Positions 38,035 to 47,278 of a stretch of 64,000 bases of DNA are shown piece by piece. Under the pieces are notes generated by a model that saw only the letters and a program-made list of their open reading frames with translations, was not told where the DNA came from and ran no database searches. Source of the DNA: Prochlorococcus marinus str. MIT 0918 (GTDB taxonomy: Bacteria > Cyanobacteriota > Cyanobacteriia > PCC-6307 > Cyanobiaceae); NCBI RefSeq assembly GCF_027359415.1, contig NZ_CP114780.1:558001-622000 (forward strand). Reading direction: 5' to 3'. Within the stretch, counting starts at the first letter, position 1. Every line of letters starts with the position of its first letter. A program made the translations under genes and the position numbers.

Positions 38035-38622
38035 TTAAGCAAGGAAAAGTATTAATCCAATAATAAAACCTGTTAGGTGACCTGAGAAGCTTATGTTAGG
38101 CAGGAGAGACCAAAGGAAACCTATTAATATTAAAATACGCATTGATCTGAAAACATTAAAGTCACTAAGCAAGTCAATATTTATTCCTAGAAAATATTTT
38201 TTACCATAAATGGAGGACAAGAAAATAAATGCATATACAGCATAAATAATTCCACTAAAACCTATTAATACAGAGTGGCTATTATGCAATACATATGTAT
38301 CAAAAAGCCATTGAAAGAATGAATGCAAAGGAATTATTAACAAAACGAGCAAGAGGAACAAATAATTAAATTTAAGAGATAATTGCTTAAAGAAATATCT
38401 AGCAACTACTATTCCAAAAGTATTAGCAAGAAGATGTCCAAAGTTTCCATGAACAAAATGTGAAGTAAATGATCTATATATCTGATAAGGTAAGGCCCCA
38501 GAAATATAAGCTAAATCAATCTTATTAATGACCTTTAATAAATCTGTTGATATAAAAAAAGCTAAAATTGTAAGGAAAGGGATGGCATATTGCCAGTCAT
38601 CTCTATAAATCTTAATAGTCAC
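38035..38622 (-). CDS. Rhomboid-family intramembrane serine protease
   Basis: A 195-residue protein with about six membrane helices. It has the rhomboid landmarks: SHFVHGNFGHLLANTFG (HxxxN..H..N box, residues ~55-70), the nucleophile Ser123 in LIGFSGIIYA, and His182 in SFSGHLTGFIIG, giving the Ser-His dyad. It would cleave single-span membrane proteins, of which several are encoded around it; substrates are not known. The stop is 10 nt downstream of the gpx start direction, so coupling with gpx is likely. Confidence 0.85.
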   Translation of the reverse strand: MTIKIYRDDWQYAIPFLTILAFFISTDLLKVINKIDLAYISGALPYQIYRSFTSHFVHGNFGHLLANTFGIVVARYFFKQLSLKFNYLFLLLVLLIIPLHSFFQWLFDTYVLHNSHSVLIGFSGIIYAVYAFIFLSSIYGKKYFLGINIDLLSDFNVFRSMRILILIGFLWSLLPNISFSGHLTGFIIGLILFLA

Positions 38623-38631
38623 ATTATCTTG

Positions 38632-39111
38632 CTAGGAATCTAAAGCCATTTCAATAGCTGCTATAAGCTCTTCATTATTGGGACTAATATTTGGCTGAAA
38701 TCTTGCAATAACATTGGAATCTTTGCCTATTAAAAACTTTTCAAAATTCCAACTTACATCTCCTTGCGGATCTGACTTATTTAAAGTTATATAAGGCTCT
38801 GTTGTATTTCCTTTAGCATGAACTTTGTTAAAAATCTCAAAATCGACCCCATATTTTGTTGAACAAAATTCTTTTATTTCAGGAATAGTTCCTGGTTCCT
38901 GCTCTCCAAAATCATTACAGGGGAATCCTAATACAGCAAAACCTCTATCCTTATATTTATTATGAAGAGACTGCAAGTCTGCATACTGAGGTGTATTACC
39001 ACAAAGACTAGCTACATTAACTATTAAAAGTACTTTTCCAGAGTAGAAGCCTAGTTTTCTCTTCTCACCATCTGAAGCCTCGACTAAAGTGTCACTTACG
39101 TTTACTAACAT
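38632..39111 (-). CDS. Glutathione peroxidase-like thiol peroxidase
   Basis: A 159-residue thiol peroxidase. Peroxidatic Cys37 is in NVASLCGNTPQYADLQSL, followed by AVLGFPCNDFGEQEPG (Cys65 in the place of the second box) and the SWNFEKFLIG tryptophan motif. It lacks selenocysteine. I chose the ATG at 39111, since the start at 39129 adds six residues outside the family. The rhomboid gene follows after 9 nt. Confidence 0.92.
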   Translation of the reverse strand: MLVNVSDTLVEASDGEKRKLGFYSGKVLLIVNVASLCGNTPQYADLQSLHNKYKDRGFAVLGFPCNDFGEQEPGTIPEIKEFCSTKYGVDFEIFNKVHAKGNTTEPYITLNKSDPQGDVSWNFEKFLIGKDSNVIARFQPNISPNNEELIAAIEMALDS

Positions 39112-39385
39112 AGTTAGATATAGGAACACTTACAACATAACAGCTCAAAAGAGTACTTAGAACAAAATTTAGGTAAAGTTTAAACATAAATGTAAAAAAT
39201 CTTATAAAAATAGTAAGAGTTGATTTTTATTAGCTTGAAAAAAGACTCTGCAACATGCTATACGAGATTATAAAGGGTAAATAAATATTAGAATTATTAA
39301 TAATTCGCAAGAAAATTAATTAGCAACCAGAAAAATCAAAGAGAGACTTTTCTAAACCTATATTTTGAACGTAATATGAAAACTG

Positions 39386-39547
39386 TTGGAAGCACAATCA
39401 CAAATAGAAAGAAAATATACATCTACTAAAGAATCACTATTAGGTAATAGTTCAATAAGATTTTTTTGGGAAAGGTTCATTACCATATGGGTGTTATCAT
39501 TGACAATAACTGGAATAATTATGGAAACATTATTTGTGAGCCCATAA
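39386..39547 (+). CDS. Possible TTG-start small membrane protein
   Basis: A 53-residue frame with a hydrophobic centre (FFWERFITIWVLSLTITGII), preceded only by a TTG (or CTG) start; the only in-frame ATG is near the C-terminus. It vaguely recalls a high-light-inducible helix but lacks the usual N-G-R motif. Weak candidate in an otherwise gene-free stretch from 39130 to 39786. Confidence 0.3.
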   Translation: MEAQSQIERKYTSTKESLLGNSSIRFFWERFITIWVLSLTITGIIMETLFVSP

Positions 39548-39786
39548 GTGGAAAAAATCTCTTTTCATAATAAAAGATACAATCATTATAACTACTAGTA
39601 TAAATTCAATAAGTATAAGGTACTAAGGTTAGGTTGTGAAGAAAGTAAAGGATTAATTCTGCATAAAGTATAAATAAAAAAATATCGTAACTATGACTAA
39701 GTGGTTAGAAATTAGTCACATGAAAACAAAAGCTATGTACAAAGATATCAATTCGACTAAAATAAATAAAGAACTCGTAACTGAGA

Positions 39787-40662
39787 ATGAAAAAACAGAA
39801 AAACATAAAAGAAAATCTATTGATTATGATTACACTAGGTTTGTTTTTGCCCTCTTTAGGTTCCTCAATATATAACCAATATCTCTGGAATAGGTTTGAA
39901 GAAGAAAAGTTAGTAATTTTTAGGCCTTGGGTGGAGGATGGCTATCCTCATATACCTCATGATCCTAATAATGATATTGATACTATTGAAGATTTTGTAA
40001 GAAAATCAGAAGAAAAAATAATTAGAATTAAGGATCCTGGCTTAATAGCAAAAACAATTACAGAGCTAGTATCACTTCAGTATAAGCATAGGCATTTAGA
40101 GTATAGATGTTCTTATAATTGGATTGGTTGTTTATTTAGTAAAACTAAAATACCTAAATTAAATGAAGCTCTTTATGTAATAAGACCACGTCATATAGCC
40201 AAAGCACAACATTCTTTTTGTAGTCAACAAGCAATTATTATACAATCAATTTTAAAAGGATTAAATATAAATTATGCAACAATAAGAGTTGTCTGGGATG
40301 ATGTGAATCTTGTAAGGCGTGGGCATTTCTTTACAATAGCTTTTATAGGAGGGGGTAGCTATCTAATGGATTCTGACCTCATGCCAAATATAACCTGGTC
40401 AGGTAATTTCGCGAATAATTTGCTTACAGAGTCTAAAACAGAGACCACTTTTAAAGCTATGTATTCTAAGATAATTAATGAGTCAGACTTACCTAATAAT
40501 ACATATATAACTGCATCAATTAATAATTTTAATTCTTACCCTGCTTCCAAAGGTCTTATGATGCAAAGAATAATTGAACATAGCTCATGGTATGGTTGGA
40601 TTTACTTATTAATCATTTTACTTAGTCAAAGAATACAAATTAACTTATTTAAAAGAAAATAG
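39787..40662 (+). CDS. Transglutaminase-like cysteine protein with membrane anchors
   Basis: A 291-residue protein. The papain/transglutaminase-type triad is visible: Cys145 in QHSFCSQQAIIIQSIL, His180 in RGHFFTIAFIGGG and Asp195 or Asp197 in YLMDSDL. There is an N-terminal membrane anchor (residues ~11-30) and a C-terminal one (~270-284). Proteins of this kind cross-link, hydrolyse or amidate peptides outside the cytoplasm. It lies 174 nt upstream of the DUF4956 operon on the same strand. Activity is inferred; the fold could be an inactive relative. Confidence 0.65.
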   Translation: MKKQKNIKENLLIMITLGLFLPSLGSSIYNQYLWNRFEEEKLVIFRPWVEDGYPHIPHDPNNDIDTIEDFVRKSEEKIIRIKDPGLIAKTITELVSLQYKHRHLEYRCSYNWIGCLFSKTKIPKLNEALYVIRPRHIAKAQHSFCSQQAIIIQSILKGLNINYATIRVVWDDVNLVRRGHFFTIAFIGGGSYLMDSDLMPNITWSGNFANNLLTESKTETTFKAMYSKIINESDLPNNTYITASINNFNSYPASKGLMMQRIIEHSSWYGWIYLLIILLSQRIQINLFKRK

Positions 40663-40836
40663 TCCATAATAATTGTCAAACGACTATTAATTATAATTAT
40701 AAAATATTATTTGAATTCTATAATTTTATTATTATTTGACACAAAGAATGTTAAATATTTTTTTTAAATTTAACTTTATAATATAAAATTCTACCGACAT
40801 GCTATAATCAAATCATTTGATCACCTTTAATAGGTA

Positions 40837-41532
40837 ATGAATGAGCTCCAAGAAAACATTAACTTAGCAAGTAATTCAATTAGCTTAGGTTATATAGATG
40901 GTTTAAAGATATTGCTTTTAGCATTTGTTGCTGGACATTTACTCCGTTTAATTTATAAAAAATACTCGACAACATTTTCCTCTAAGAATAGCTTTGGTAA
41001 TACCATACTTATAGTAACTATAAGCGTCGCTGCACTTATTGCTGTTGTTAAGTCGTCGTTAGCTTTATCACTTGGTCTAGTAGGTGCCTTATCTGTAGTA
41101 AGATTTAGAACAGCAGTTAAAGAGCCTTATAACCTAGCATTTTTACTGTTATCCGTATGTATAGGAATTGCTATAGGAGCTTCTCAATTCGTCTTCGCTA
41201 TGATGACTTTTGCAGTATCAGCTATATGCATCTTTCTTCTATATAACTTATCATCGGCTAAAGGTAATCGTTCAAATGATAAAACAATTGATTTAGACAC
41301 TATTATAGTAAGATTACCTCCAAATTCTGATGTAGAAGCAATTTATAAAACAATAGAATTAAACTCACTTTATTACTCAATACAATCATTTGATCAAACA
41401 AATGGTGAGGATATAACCGCAACATTTAAAATAAAGTTTAGAGATTTAAATGGATTTAATTCTTTAAGGAAATCAATAATGAGTAATAATGAAAAAGCTA
41501 GTCTAACCTTTTTAAACTCTCCATCCTATTGA
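40837..41532 (+). CDS. DUF4956 membrane protein
   Basis: A 231-residue protein with about four membrane helices (residues ~20-40, 50-75, 82-100, 112-140) and a soluble C-terminal domain. The family marker is LGLVGALSVVRFRTAVKEP followed by LAFLLLSVCIGIAIGA. DUF4956 proteins are often found beside VTC-type polyphosphate polymerase and CotH genes, exactly as here. It is the first gene of a tightly coupled operon (4-nt gap to CotH). Role unknown. Confidence 0.85.
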   Translation: MNELQENINLASNSISLGYIDGLKILLLAFVAGHLLRLIYKKYSTTFSSKNSFGNTILIVTISVAALIAVVKSSLALSLGLVGALSVVRFRTAVKEPYNLAFLLLSVCIGIAIGASQFVFAMMTFAVSAICIFLLYNLSSAKGNRSNDKTIDLDTIIVRLPPNSDVEAIYKTIELNSLYYSIQSFDQTNGEDITATFKIKFRDLNGFNSLRKSIMSNNEKASLTFLNSPSY

Positions 41533-41536
41533 TTGC

Positions 41537-44191
41537 ATGAGAAGAATTTTAAGCAATAAAAATAAACTAAAAATTAGTATTAGAAATAGATTTACTAATA
41601 ATATTTTTCAGTCTGCGAAGAATATTTCTCTTGTAATAATATCTATAGAGATTATTCTTTTAGGATCAATTGTTACACAAGAGCCATCGAGAACATCAAT
41701 GGTATTGATGAATAAAATAAAAGATAGAATAAAGGAAAGGATATTATGGCAATTTGATACTTTTTATCCTAGTGACTATTTTAATTATTTAAAAGAATTA
41801 GGAGCATCTATAATACCAATCAATAATGTATTGCCAAGAGCTGACCTTAATCTTAAATACAAATCAATGTTAGCTCTTGATTGTCATAGGAAAACTTCAA
41901 ATATAATAAGAACAGCAGATACAAAATTAATATGTCCAAAGAAAGAATGGCAAGAAGGAGATTTAATAATTAATAAAATTAACTATCCAATAAAGTTAAG
42001 GGCAAAGGGAGACAGGCAAATACATAGGCAAAGTTTCAAGAAGATGAGTTTTAAAGTAGATATAAAGGGAGAAAAGAGATATTTAGGGATGGAAGAGTTC
42101 TCTATGCAAATGCCTATAATAAGGAATTATACAATGGAGATATTTGCATCTAGACTACTTCGTGAATTAAACATAAGTAGTCCTAGGCATAGATATATTA
42201 GGCTATTTATAAATGGAGAATATATTGGAATAAGACATTTAGAAGAAGCATTTTCTAGGGAGCTAGTTGAATCATCTAAAAGGAGATATGGTCCTATATT
42301 TTCATTAGAAGAAAACACATCAATAATATTCGAAGAAAGTCGCTTTGATCTTCACGATTCAAACTATTGGAATAAGAGCGATCTAGAACTTGTGCAAAAA
42401 GTACGAGCTATACTAGAAGAATCTAAAGTTAACCAGGATGTAATTAATAAATACTTTGATCTTGATTTATGGGCAAAATATTTTGCTACTCTTGACGCTC
42501 TTAATTTATTTCACGGAACATATCCTAAAAGTGTAAAATTCTATTTCAACCCTATAACTGGACTAATAGAACCAATATTTTATGATGGTCATATGTATTC
42601 AGGAAGAGGTTTTGATAACTTTAATTTTTACCAATTAATAAACAAAAACAATAATAATCTTGTTTATTGTGGAGATTTTTGTGGAAGAAATAGATTGTTT
42701 TTCAAAAGATTCTTTGGCGATAATAAAAACCCTAATGTAAACTTCTATGAGAGATATATTAAAGAATTAAATCAAATATCATCATTAAGTACGGTAGAGA
42801 ATATTATGACTCCAATATGGAGTAATTTATCAAAAGAGAGAGGATACCTATATAAAAACTTCTGGAAAATAGATCGCCAGGAAAAGGCTGGGATAATGCC
42901 TCATATAGCTCCCTGGGCTGTTGTTAAAGAAAGGCTTAAAAGCATTCGCAATAAAATATACAAGGCAAAAACAGAAAGACCTCTTATAGGAATTGATAAT
43001 AATAAAAATAAAATCATGCTTCTTAATCAATATTCTGAGGTTCCTCAATTATTAAATATATACTGCAATAATGATAAATCTAATTCAATTCTATTGATTA
43101 AAGGAGTTAAGAACTACTATAATATAAATAGTCTAGCTTCATGTGGATTATCAAATGCCTATTACAGTCTAAATGGTGAAAGCAGAAAATCTAAGATAAA
43201 ACTTATCAGTTCATATACAATTAATTTAAATATAAATGAAAACCTATCTAATATTAATTTAATATCAAATAATAGACAAGATTATATCTTTAGTAAAAGA
43301 CTAACTAGATTTACGGAAAATACTTATTTAACTAATAAAGATATTACCTTCGAAAAGTCTGCTGGAATATGCCTAGAACCAAATGTAAATTTATACATAA
43401 AAGATTCTAATGTAATATTCAATGGGAATAAACTGGAACCAAATATAATAACTCGATGCAAAACCAATCAAATAAATAACAATAAATCTGGTTCAGTTGT
43501 TATTCAAGATAGCATTATTAATGGTGGAGAGTTACATATAAGTTACCTAAGTGAACCGAATTTAGAAATGAAGACTCTATATGGATCAATTAATTTTATT
43601 GAATCAAGACTTAAACTTAAGGATCTCAAGGTATTTAACTCTAATTCAGAAGATTCTGTTAATTTCATAAATTCTAATATAGATATAGAAAATATTACAG
43701 TTGAAGATGCAAAATCTGATGCCATAGATTCAGACTATTCTACATTTAAAATAGGTAAAATAATATGCAATAGAATTGGCAATGATTGTCTGGACCTCTC
43801 ATTCTCTAAAGGTTATGTAAAGAATCTAATCGCAAATGCAATAGGAGATAAAGCACTAAGCATAGGAGAAAGCTCAAATATTTCTCTAGAAGATGTTGAA
43901 GTTAAAACTAGTGAAATTGGTATAGTTAGTAAAGATTCATCAAGTTTAGAAATAAAGAATTATAAATATACAGGGGTTAAGTTGCCTATTGCTGCATATA
44001 TCAAAAAAGCAGAGTTTTCCTCACCAAGTATTGAAGTAGAACGAATCAATCCATATAATAAGATTGATTGGTTATTTTCAGCAGATACAAATTTGATAAT
44101 AGAAGGTGTTAAGCAGAACTCTAAAATATCATCACAAAGTATTGAAGATAGGCTATATGGTTCTGAGTATGGAATAAAAACAAAGCGGTAA
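41537..44191 (+). CDS. CotH-like kinase fused to a C-terminal beta-helix
   Basis: An 884-residue protein. After one N-terminal membrane anchor (residues ~25-50), a CotH-type domain covers ~95-480. It has LRAKGDRQIHRQSFKKMSFK, YLGMEEFSMQMPIIRNY, RYIRLFINGEYIGIRHLEE and the metal-site region EPIFYDGH (Asp350). CotH proteins are atypical protein kinases of the spore coat and many envelopes. The last ~280 residues look like a right-handed beta-helix (SDAIDSD, GNDCLDLS, GDKALSIGESS turns). The metal site reads DGH rather than the usual D-x-D. The stop overlaps the VTC start by one base. Confidence 0.8.
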   Translation: MRRILSNKNKLKISIRNRFTNNIFQSAKNISLVIISIEIILLGSIVTQEPSRTSMVLMNKIKDRIKERILWQFDTFYPSDYFNYLKELGASIIPINNVLPRADLNLKYKSMLALDCHRKTSNIIRTADTKLICPKKEWQEGDLIINKINYPIKLRAKGDRQIHRQSFKKMSFKVDIKGEKRYLGMEEFSMQMPIIRNYTMEIFASRLLRELNISSPRHRYIRLFINGEYIGIRHLEEAFSRELVESSKRRYGPIFSLEENTSIIFEESRFDLHDSNYWNKSDLELVQKVRAILEESKVNQDVINKYFDLDLWAKYFATLDALNLFHGTYPKSVKFYFNPITGLIEPIFYDGHMYSGRGFDNFNFYQLINKNNNNLVYCGDFCGRNRLFFKRFFGDNKNPNVNFYERYIKELNQISSLSTVENIMTPIWSNLSKERGYLYKNFWKIDRQEKAGIMPHIAPWAVVKERLKSIRNKIYKAKTERPLIGIDNNKNKIMLLNQYSEVPQLLNIYCNNDKSNSILLIKGVKNYYNINSLASCGLSNAYYSLNGESRKSKIKLISSYTINLNINENLSNINLISNNRQDYIFSKRLTRFTENTYLTNKDITFEKSAGICLEPNVNLYIKDSNVIFNGNKLEPNIITRCKTNQINNNKSGSVVIQDSIINGGELHISYLSEPNLEMKTLYGSINFIESRLKLKDLKVFNSNSEDSVNFINSNIDIENITVEDAKSDAIDSDYSTFKIGKIICNRIGNDCLDLSFSKGYVKNLIANAIGDKALSIGESSNISLEDVEVKTSEIGIVSKDSSSLEIKNYKYTGVKLPIAAYIKKAEFSSPSIEVERINPYNKIDWLFSADTNLIIEGVKQNSKISSQSIEDRLYGSEYGIKTKR

Positions 44192-44850
44192 TGCGATACG
44201 AACGAAAATTCTCTATAAATAATACATCTCTAAGGCATTTAGATTACTTTATGATCTCAAGAGGTTTTACACAGCATTACCCTGATAGAGTTATATCTAG
44301 CTTTTATTATGATACTCTATCGTTTGATTTATTTAATCAATCAGAAGATGGAATATCAAAAAGAAACAAATATAGGATTAGATACTATAATTATAATTTT
44401 AAAAGCTTAAAATACGAAAACAAAAAGAAGATTTCTGATTCCGGATCTAAGCTTACATTAGATCAGACATTTATTCAAAAATATAACTGCTATGATGTAT
44501 ATTTTAATAAGCCATTCAAACAACTTAATAATATTGTAATTCCAGAATGTCTTCACATTAAATACTTTCCTAAAAGTTATATTGAATACAAAAGATCATA
44601 TTATCTTTCATCTGATTATAAGTTAAGAATTACACTAGACCATCAAATATATTTCGGTGCAATACAAACCAAATCAAAAAAGGTTATAGTTTCTAGAAGA
44701 GTTGGCAATCCAACAGACGTACTGGAAATTAAATATGATAATTTTTATGAGCCTGAAGAAAATTTCATCAATGAACTTTCAACAAACTTCAACATGATCT
44801 TAAGTAGGCATTCTAAGTACTGCAATTCAATTAACCTTTTATATAATTAA
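44191..44850 (+). CDS. VTC-domain polyphosphate polymerase-like protein
   Basis: A 219-residue VTC domain, a triphosphate tunnel fold. Basic and acidic tunnel residues appear in MRYERKFSI, SSFYYDT, KYRIRYYNY, KYENKKK, YIEYKRSYYLSSDYKLRITL and VLEIKYDN. Yeast Vtc4 uses this domain to make polyphosphate from ATP; bacterial stand-alone VTC domains occur with DUF4956 and CotH. Membrane attachment would be through DUF4956. Polyphosphate synthesis here is inference; other nucleotide or triphosphate substrates are possible. Start overlaps the CotH stop (TAATG). Confidence 0.82.
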   Translation: MRYERKFSINNTSLRHLDYFMISRGFTQHYPDRVISSFYYDTLSFDLFNQSEDGISKRNKYRIRYYNYNFKSLKYENKKKISDSGSKLTLDQTFIQKYNCYDVYFNKPFKQLNNIVIPECLHIKYFPKSYIEYKRSYYLSSDYKLRITLDHQIYFGAIQTKSKKVIVSRRVGNPTDVLEIKYDNFYEPEENFINELSTNFNMILSRHSKYCNSINLLYN

Positions 44851-44860
44851 ATTTTAGGTA

Positions 44861-46336
44861 ATGAGTTTCAATAGCCCTGCTTATGTTGTTTTTCTAACTA
44901 TTATAATATTAATATATCTACTTGTAAAAAAAGAACAACGTTTACTATTCCTTTTAGGCGTTAGTTATCTATTTTATAGTCTAATATCTTTAAAGTTTGT
45001 ATTAATTTTATTTCTTATTACTGTAATTAGCTATGTAATAGGTCAATTAATTGAAAACTCCCATGGCAAAAAGAAATTAATCTACATTAATACAGGGATT
45101 AGTTTCATATTATTATCACTAGTTAGCTTAAAATACTTAAATTTTCTATCCTCAGGAATCAACTTAATAACTGGTAATAATTCAAATAGCATTGTTTTCT
45201 TTGAAATGGCAGGTATATCTTTTATTTCTTTTCATATTATATCCTATCTTTTAGATATTTATTATGAAACAAGCCCCTCAGAAAAATCCTTTATAAAATT
45301 CTCTACATACATCTCATTTTTTCCTAAGCTATTACAAGGTCCAATAGAAAGGGCTGATAACTTTATACCTCAATTAAATAATCTTAAAAAAATAGAGATT
45401 AATAATATAGAAAAAGGTAGCTTTATTATTTTATGGGGACTATTTCTTAAAACAGTAGTGGCTGATAGAATATCTATGTATATTAATCCTGTATATCAAG
45501 ACCCAACAAATGCTTCAGGAGTAGCTACTATAATTGCTATTTTAGCCTATACCTTACAAATATATTTTGATTTTGCAGGTTATACAAAAATTGCTATTGG
45601 CTCAGCTCAACTTTTTGGTATAACAATTTTAGAAAACTTTAACAATCCATTAGTAGCTGTTTCTTGTACAGACTTTTGGAGAAGATGGCATATATCATTA
45701 TCTTCTTTCTTACGTGATTACTTATTCTTACCTTTAAGTCATCAATTTAGGCATAAAGAAAAACTAGGTTTAGTATTAGCAACATTAATTACTTTTATAC
45801 TAGCTGGATTATGGCATGGCCCTTCTATTACTTTTATTTTATTTGGAACATTTCATGGTATATGGCTCTCTCTAGAAATTATCTTTAGAAAGAATAAAAT
45901 TTTTAATAAGTTAACTATAAATTTACCAATAATTAATAAAATAAGGTTATATTTAATGAGGCTATTAACTTATTTAGGTATTAGCTTGTCATTCATTTTC
46001 TTTAGGTCTGAGAATTTAAATATAGTTTTTAGTATTTTTAATAATCTATATATAGGTTTACGGCAGCTAATATCTTCAACGAATACTTCCCTTAATGATA
46101 TGATCAGTATATTTATAAGTTCAGAATCAAAAGAATATCCATGGTTTACTGTTTTGATTAACACATTAATACTTTTAATTAGTTTTTTTATAATATATTT
46201 AGCAAGAAAATACTCGCTTGGTTCTAAACTACAACATACCAAAAGAATAAATTCCTATATCTGTGCCCAACTGCTAATCTTAACTATAATAAGTTTTGGT
46301 ATTGTTTCATCTCCCTCCTTTGTATACGTGTTCTAG
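44861..46336 (+). CDS. MBOAT O-acyltransferase (AlgI/DltB-like)
   Basis: A 491-residue membrane protein with about ten helices. The MBOAT signature is FWRRWHISLSSFLRDYLF and LAGLWHGPSITFILFGTFHG, whose first histidine (near residue 318) is the proposed active site. AlgI and DltB use such enzymes to pass acyl groups across the membrane to alginate or teichoic acid. It follows the VTC gene after 10 nt and overlaps the SGNH gene by one base, the arrangement expected for a polymer O-acetylation pair. Confidence 0.93.
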   Translation: MSFNSPAYVVFLTIIILIYLLVKKEQRLLFLLGVSYLFYSLISLKFVLILFLITVISYVIGQLIENSHGKKKLIYINTGISFILLSLVSLKYLNFLSSGINLITGNNSNSIVFFEMAGISFISFHIISYLLDIYYETSPSEKSFIKFSTYISFFPKLLQGPIERADNFIPQLNNLKKIEINNIEKGSFIILWGLFLKTVVADRISMYINPVYQDPTNASGVATIIAILAYTLQIYFDFAGYTKIAIGSAQLFGITILENFNNPLVAVSCTDFWRRWHISLSSFLRDYLFLPLSHQFRHKEKLGLVLATLITFILAGLWHGPSITFILFGTFHGIWLSLEIIFRKNKIFNKLTINLPIINKIRLYLMRLLTYLGISLSFIFFRSENLNIVFSIFNNLYIGLRQLISSTNTSLNDMISIFISSESKEYPWFTVLINTLILLISFFIIYLARKYSLGSKLQHTKRINSYICAQLLILTIISFGIVSSPSFVYVF

Positions 46337-47253
46337 TGTTTTTAAACTCAATTAAAAGAATTTGCCTATTCTCTTTTATTCCAGTCGGTTTTCTAATTTC
46401 TAGTGAAGTAATTCTAAGGGTTGGAGAGTCTGATATGAATAAAAGGACAAGAGAGATATATGAGGAGATTTTCAGAAATAATCCTAAAAGAGATTATCTT
46501 ATACTAGGAAGTTCAGATTCACTATGTTCAATAGCTCCTTCAAAAGTTAATCCTAAATTAAATATTTTTAATTTATCAATAGACGGCACTAGTCCATCTT
46601 ATAATGAAGAACTTTATAATAAATATCTTTTAAACAAAGTTCTTGCAGATAATTTGATTTATGGAATAAGTCCAGCTTCATTCATTCATAGAGAGAGAAA
46701 AATCGCAATTGATGAAAGATTTGTTGGCTATCGTGGTAATTATTTAAAAAATACTATAGGTTTTATAAGCAGACTTAGAATACTGAATGTTCGTTCAATT
46801 TTAGAGAAAGTAATAGCATCAAGTAAAAGGATTAACAGTCAAAATATATCTGGGCCAGATTTTAGTAAATATGACAATGGTTATTTGCCATGTAGTACTA
46901 AGGGAGATTTTTTATATAAGTTAAATAATGACATTCCAGAGATTAATCACGATGAAAAAGAATCCTTAAGGAGATTATTAATAAAGGTGAAATCTAATGG
47001 ATACAAAACAATTATTTTAAGTCTGCCTACACCCTATAATTATTATAAAAAAGAAGATTTAGATCATTTCCATAATGACCTGATGTCTCTAGCTAATGAT
47101 GTTGGGGCAATTCTGGTTAGAGGAGATAATATTCACAAGAAATTCTTACAAGATAAGGAAAACTTTTCAGATAATGTTCACCAAACAGAAAAAGGTTCTT
47201 TTTCATTCTCTAAAATCTTAAATAAATTACTAAAAGAAAATAGTGTAAATTAA
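46336..47253 (+). CDS. SGNH-hydrolase-like partner of the acyltransferase
   Basis: A 305-residue protein with a GTG start overlapping the MBOAT stop. It has an N-terminal signal-anchor (~8-25), then an SGNH fold: block I LILGSSDSLCSIAP (Ser near 60), IFNLSIDGTSPSYNEELY, and the C-terminal catalytic pair in SDNVHQTEKG (Asp279, His282). It resembles AlgJ/AlgX/DltD, which finish transfer of acetyl groups to extracytoplasmic polymers. The same operon therefore has both membrane and periplasmic halves of an O-acylation system. Confidence 0.75.
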   Translation: MFLNSIKRICLFSFIPVGFLISSEVILRVGESDMNKRTREIYEEIFRNNPKRDYLILGSSDSLCSIAPSKVNPKLNIFNLSIDGTSPSYNEELYNKYLLNKVLADNLIYGISPASFIHRERKIAIDERFVGYRGNYLKNTIGFISRLRILNVRSILEKVIASSKRINSQNISGPDFSKYDNGYLPCSTKGDFLYKLNNDIPEINHDEKESLRRLLIKVKSNGYKTIILSLPTPYNYYKKEDLDHFHNDLMSLANDVGAILVRGDNIHKKFLQDKENFSDNVHQTEKGSFSFSKILNKLLKENSVN

Positions 47254-47278
47254 ACATATAATTAAGATTAAGATTCCT

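Noticed and set aside
39386-39547. High-light-inducible (Hli) protein interpretation
   Set aside because: The helix lacks the N-G-R/E signature of Hli proteins; it was kept only as a weak candidate frame of unknown identity.
39693-39875. 60-residue frame overlapping the transglutaminase-like gene start
   Set aside because: Its C-terminus is the shadow of the real gene's signal anchor in another frame.
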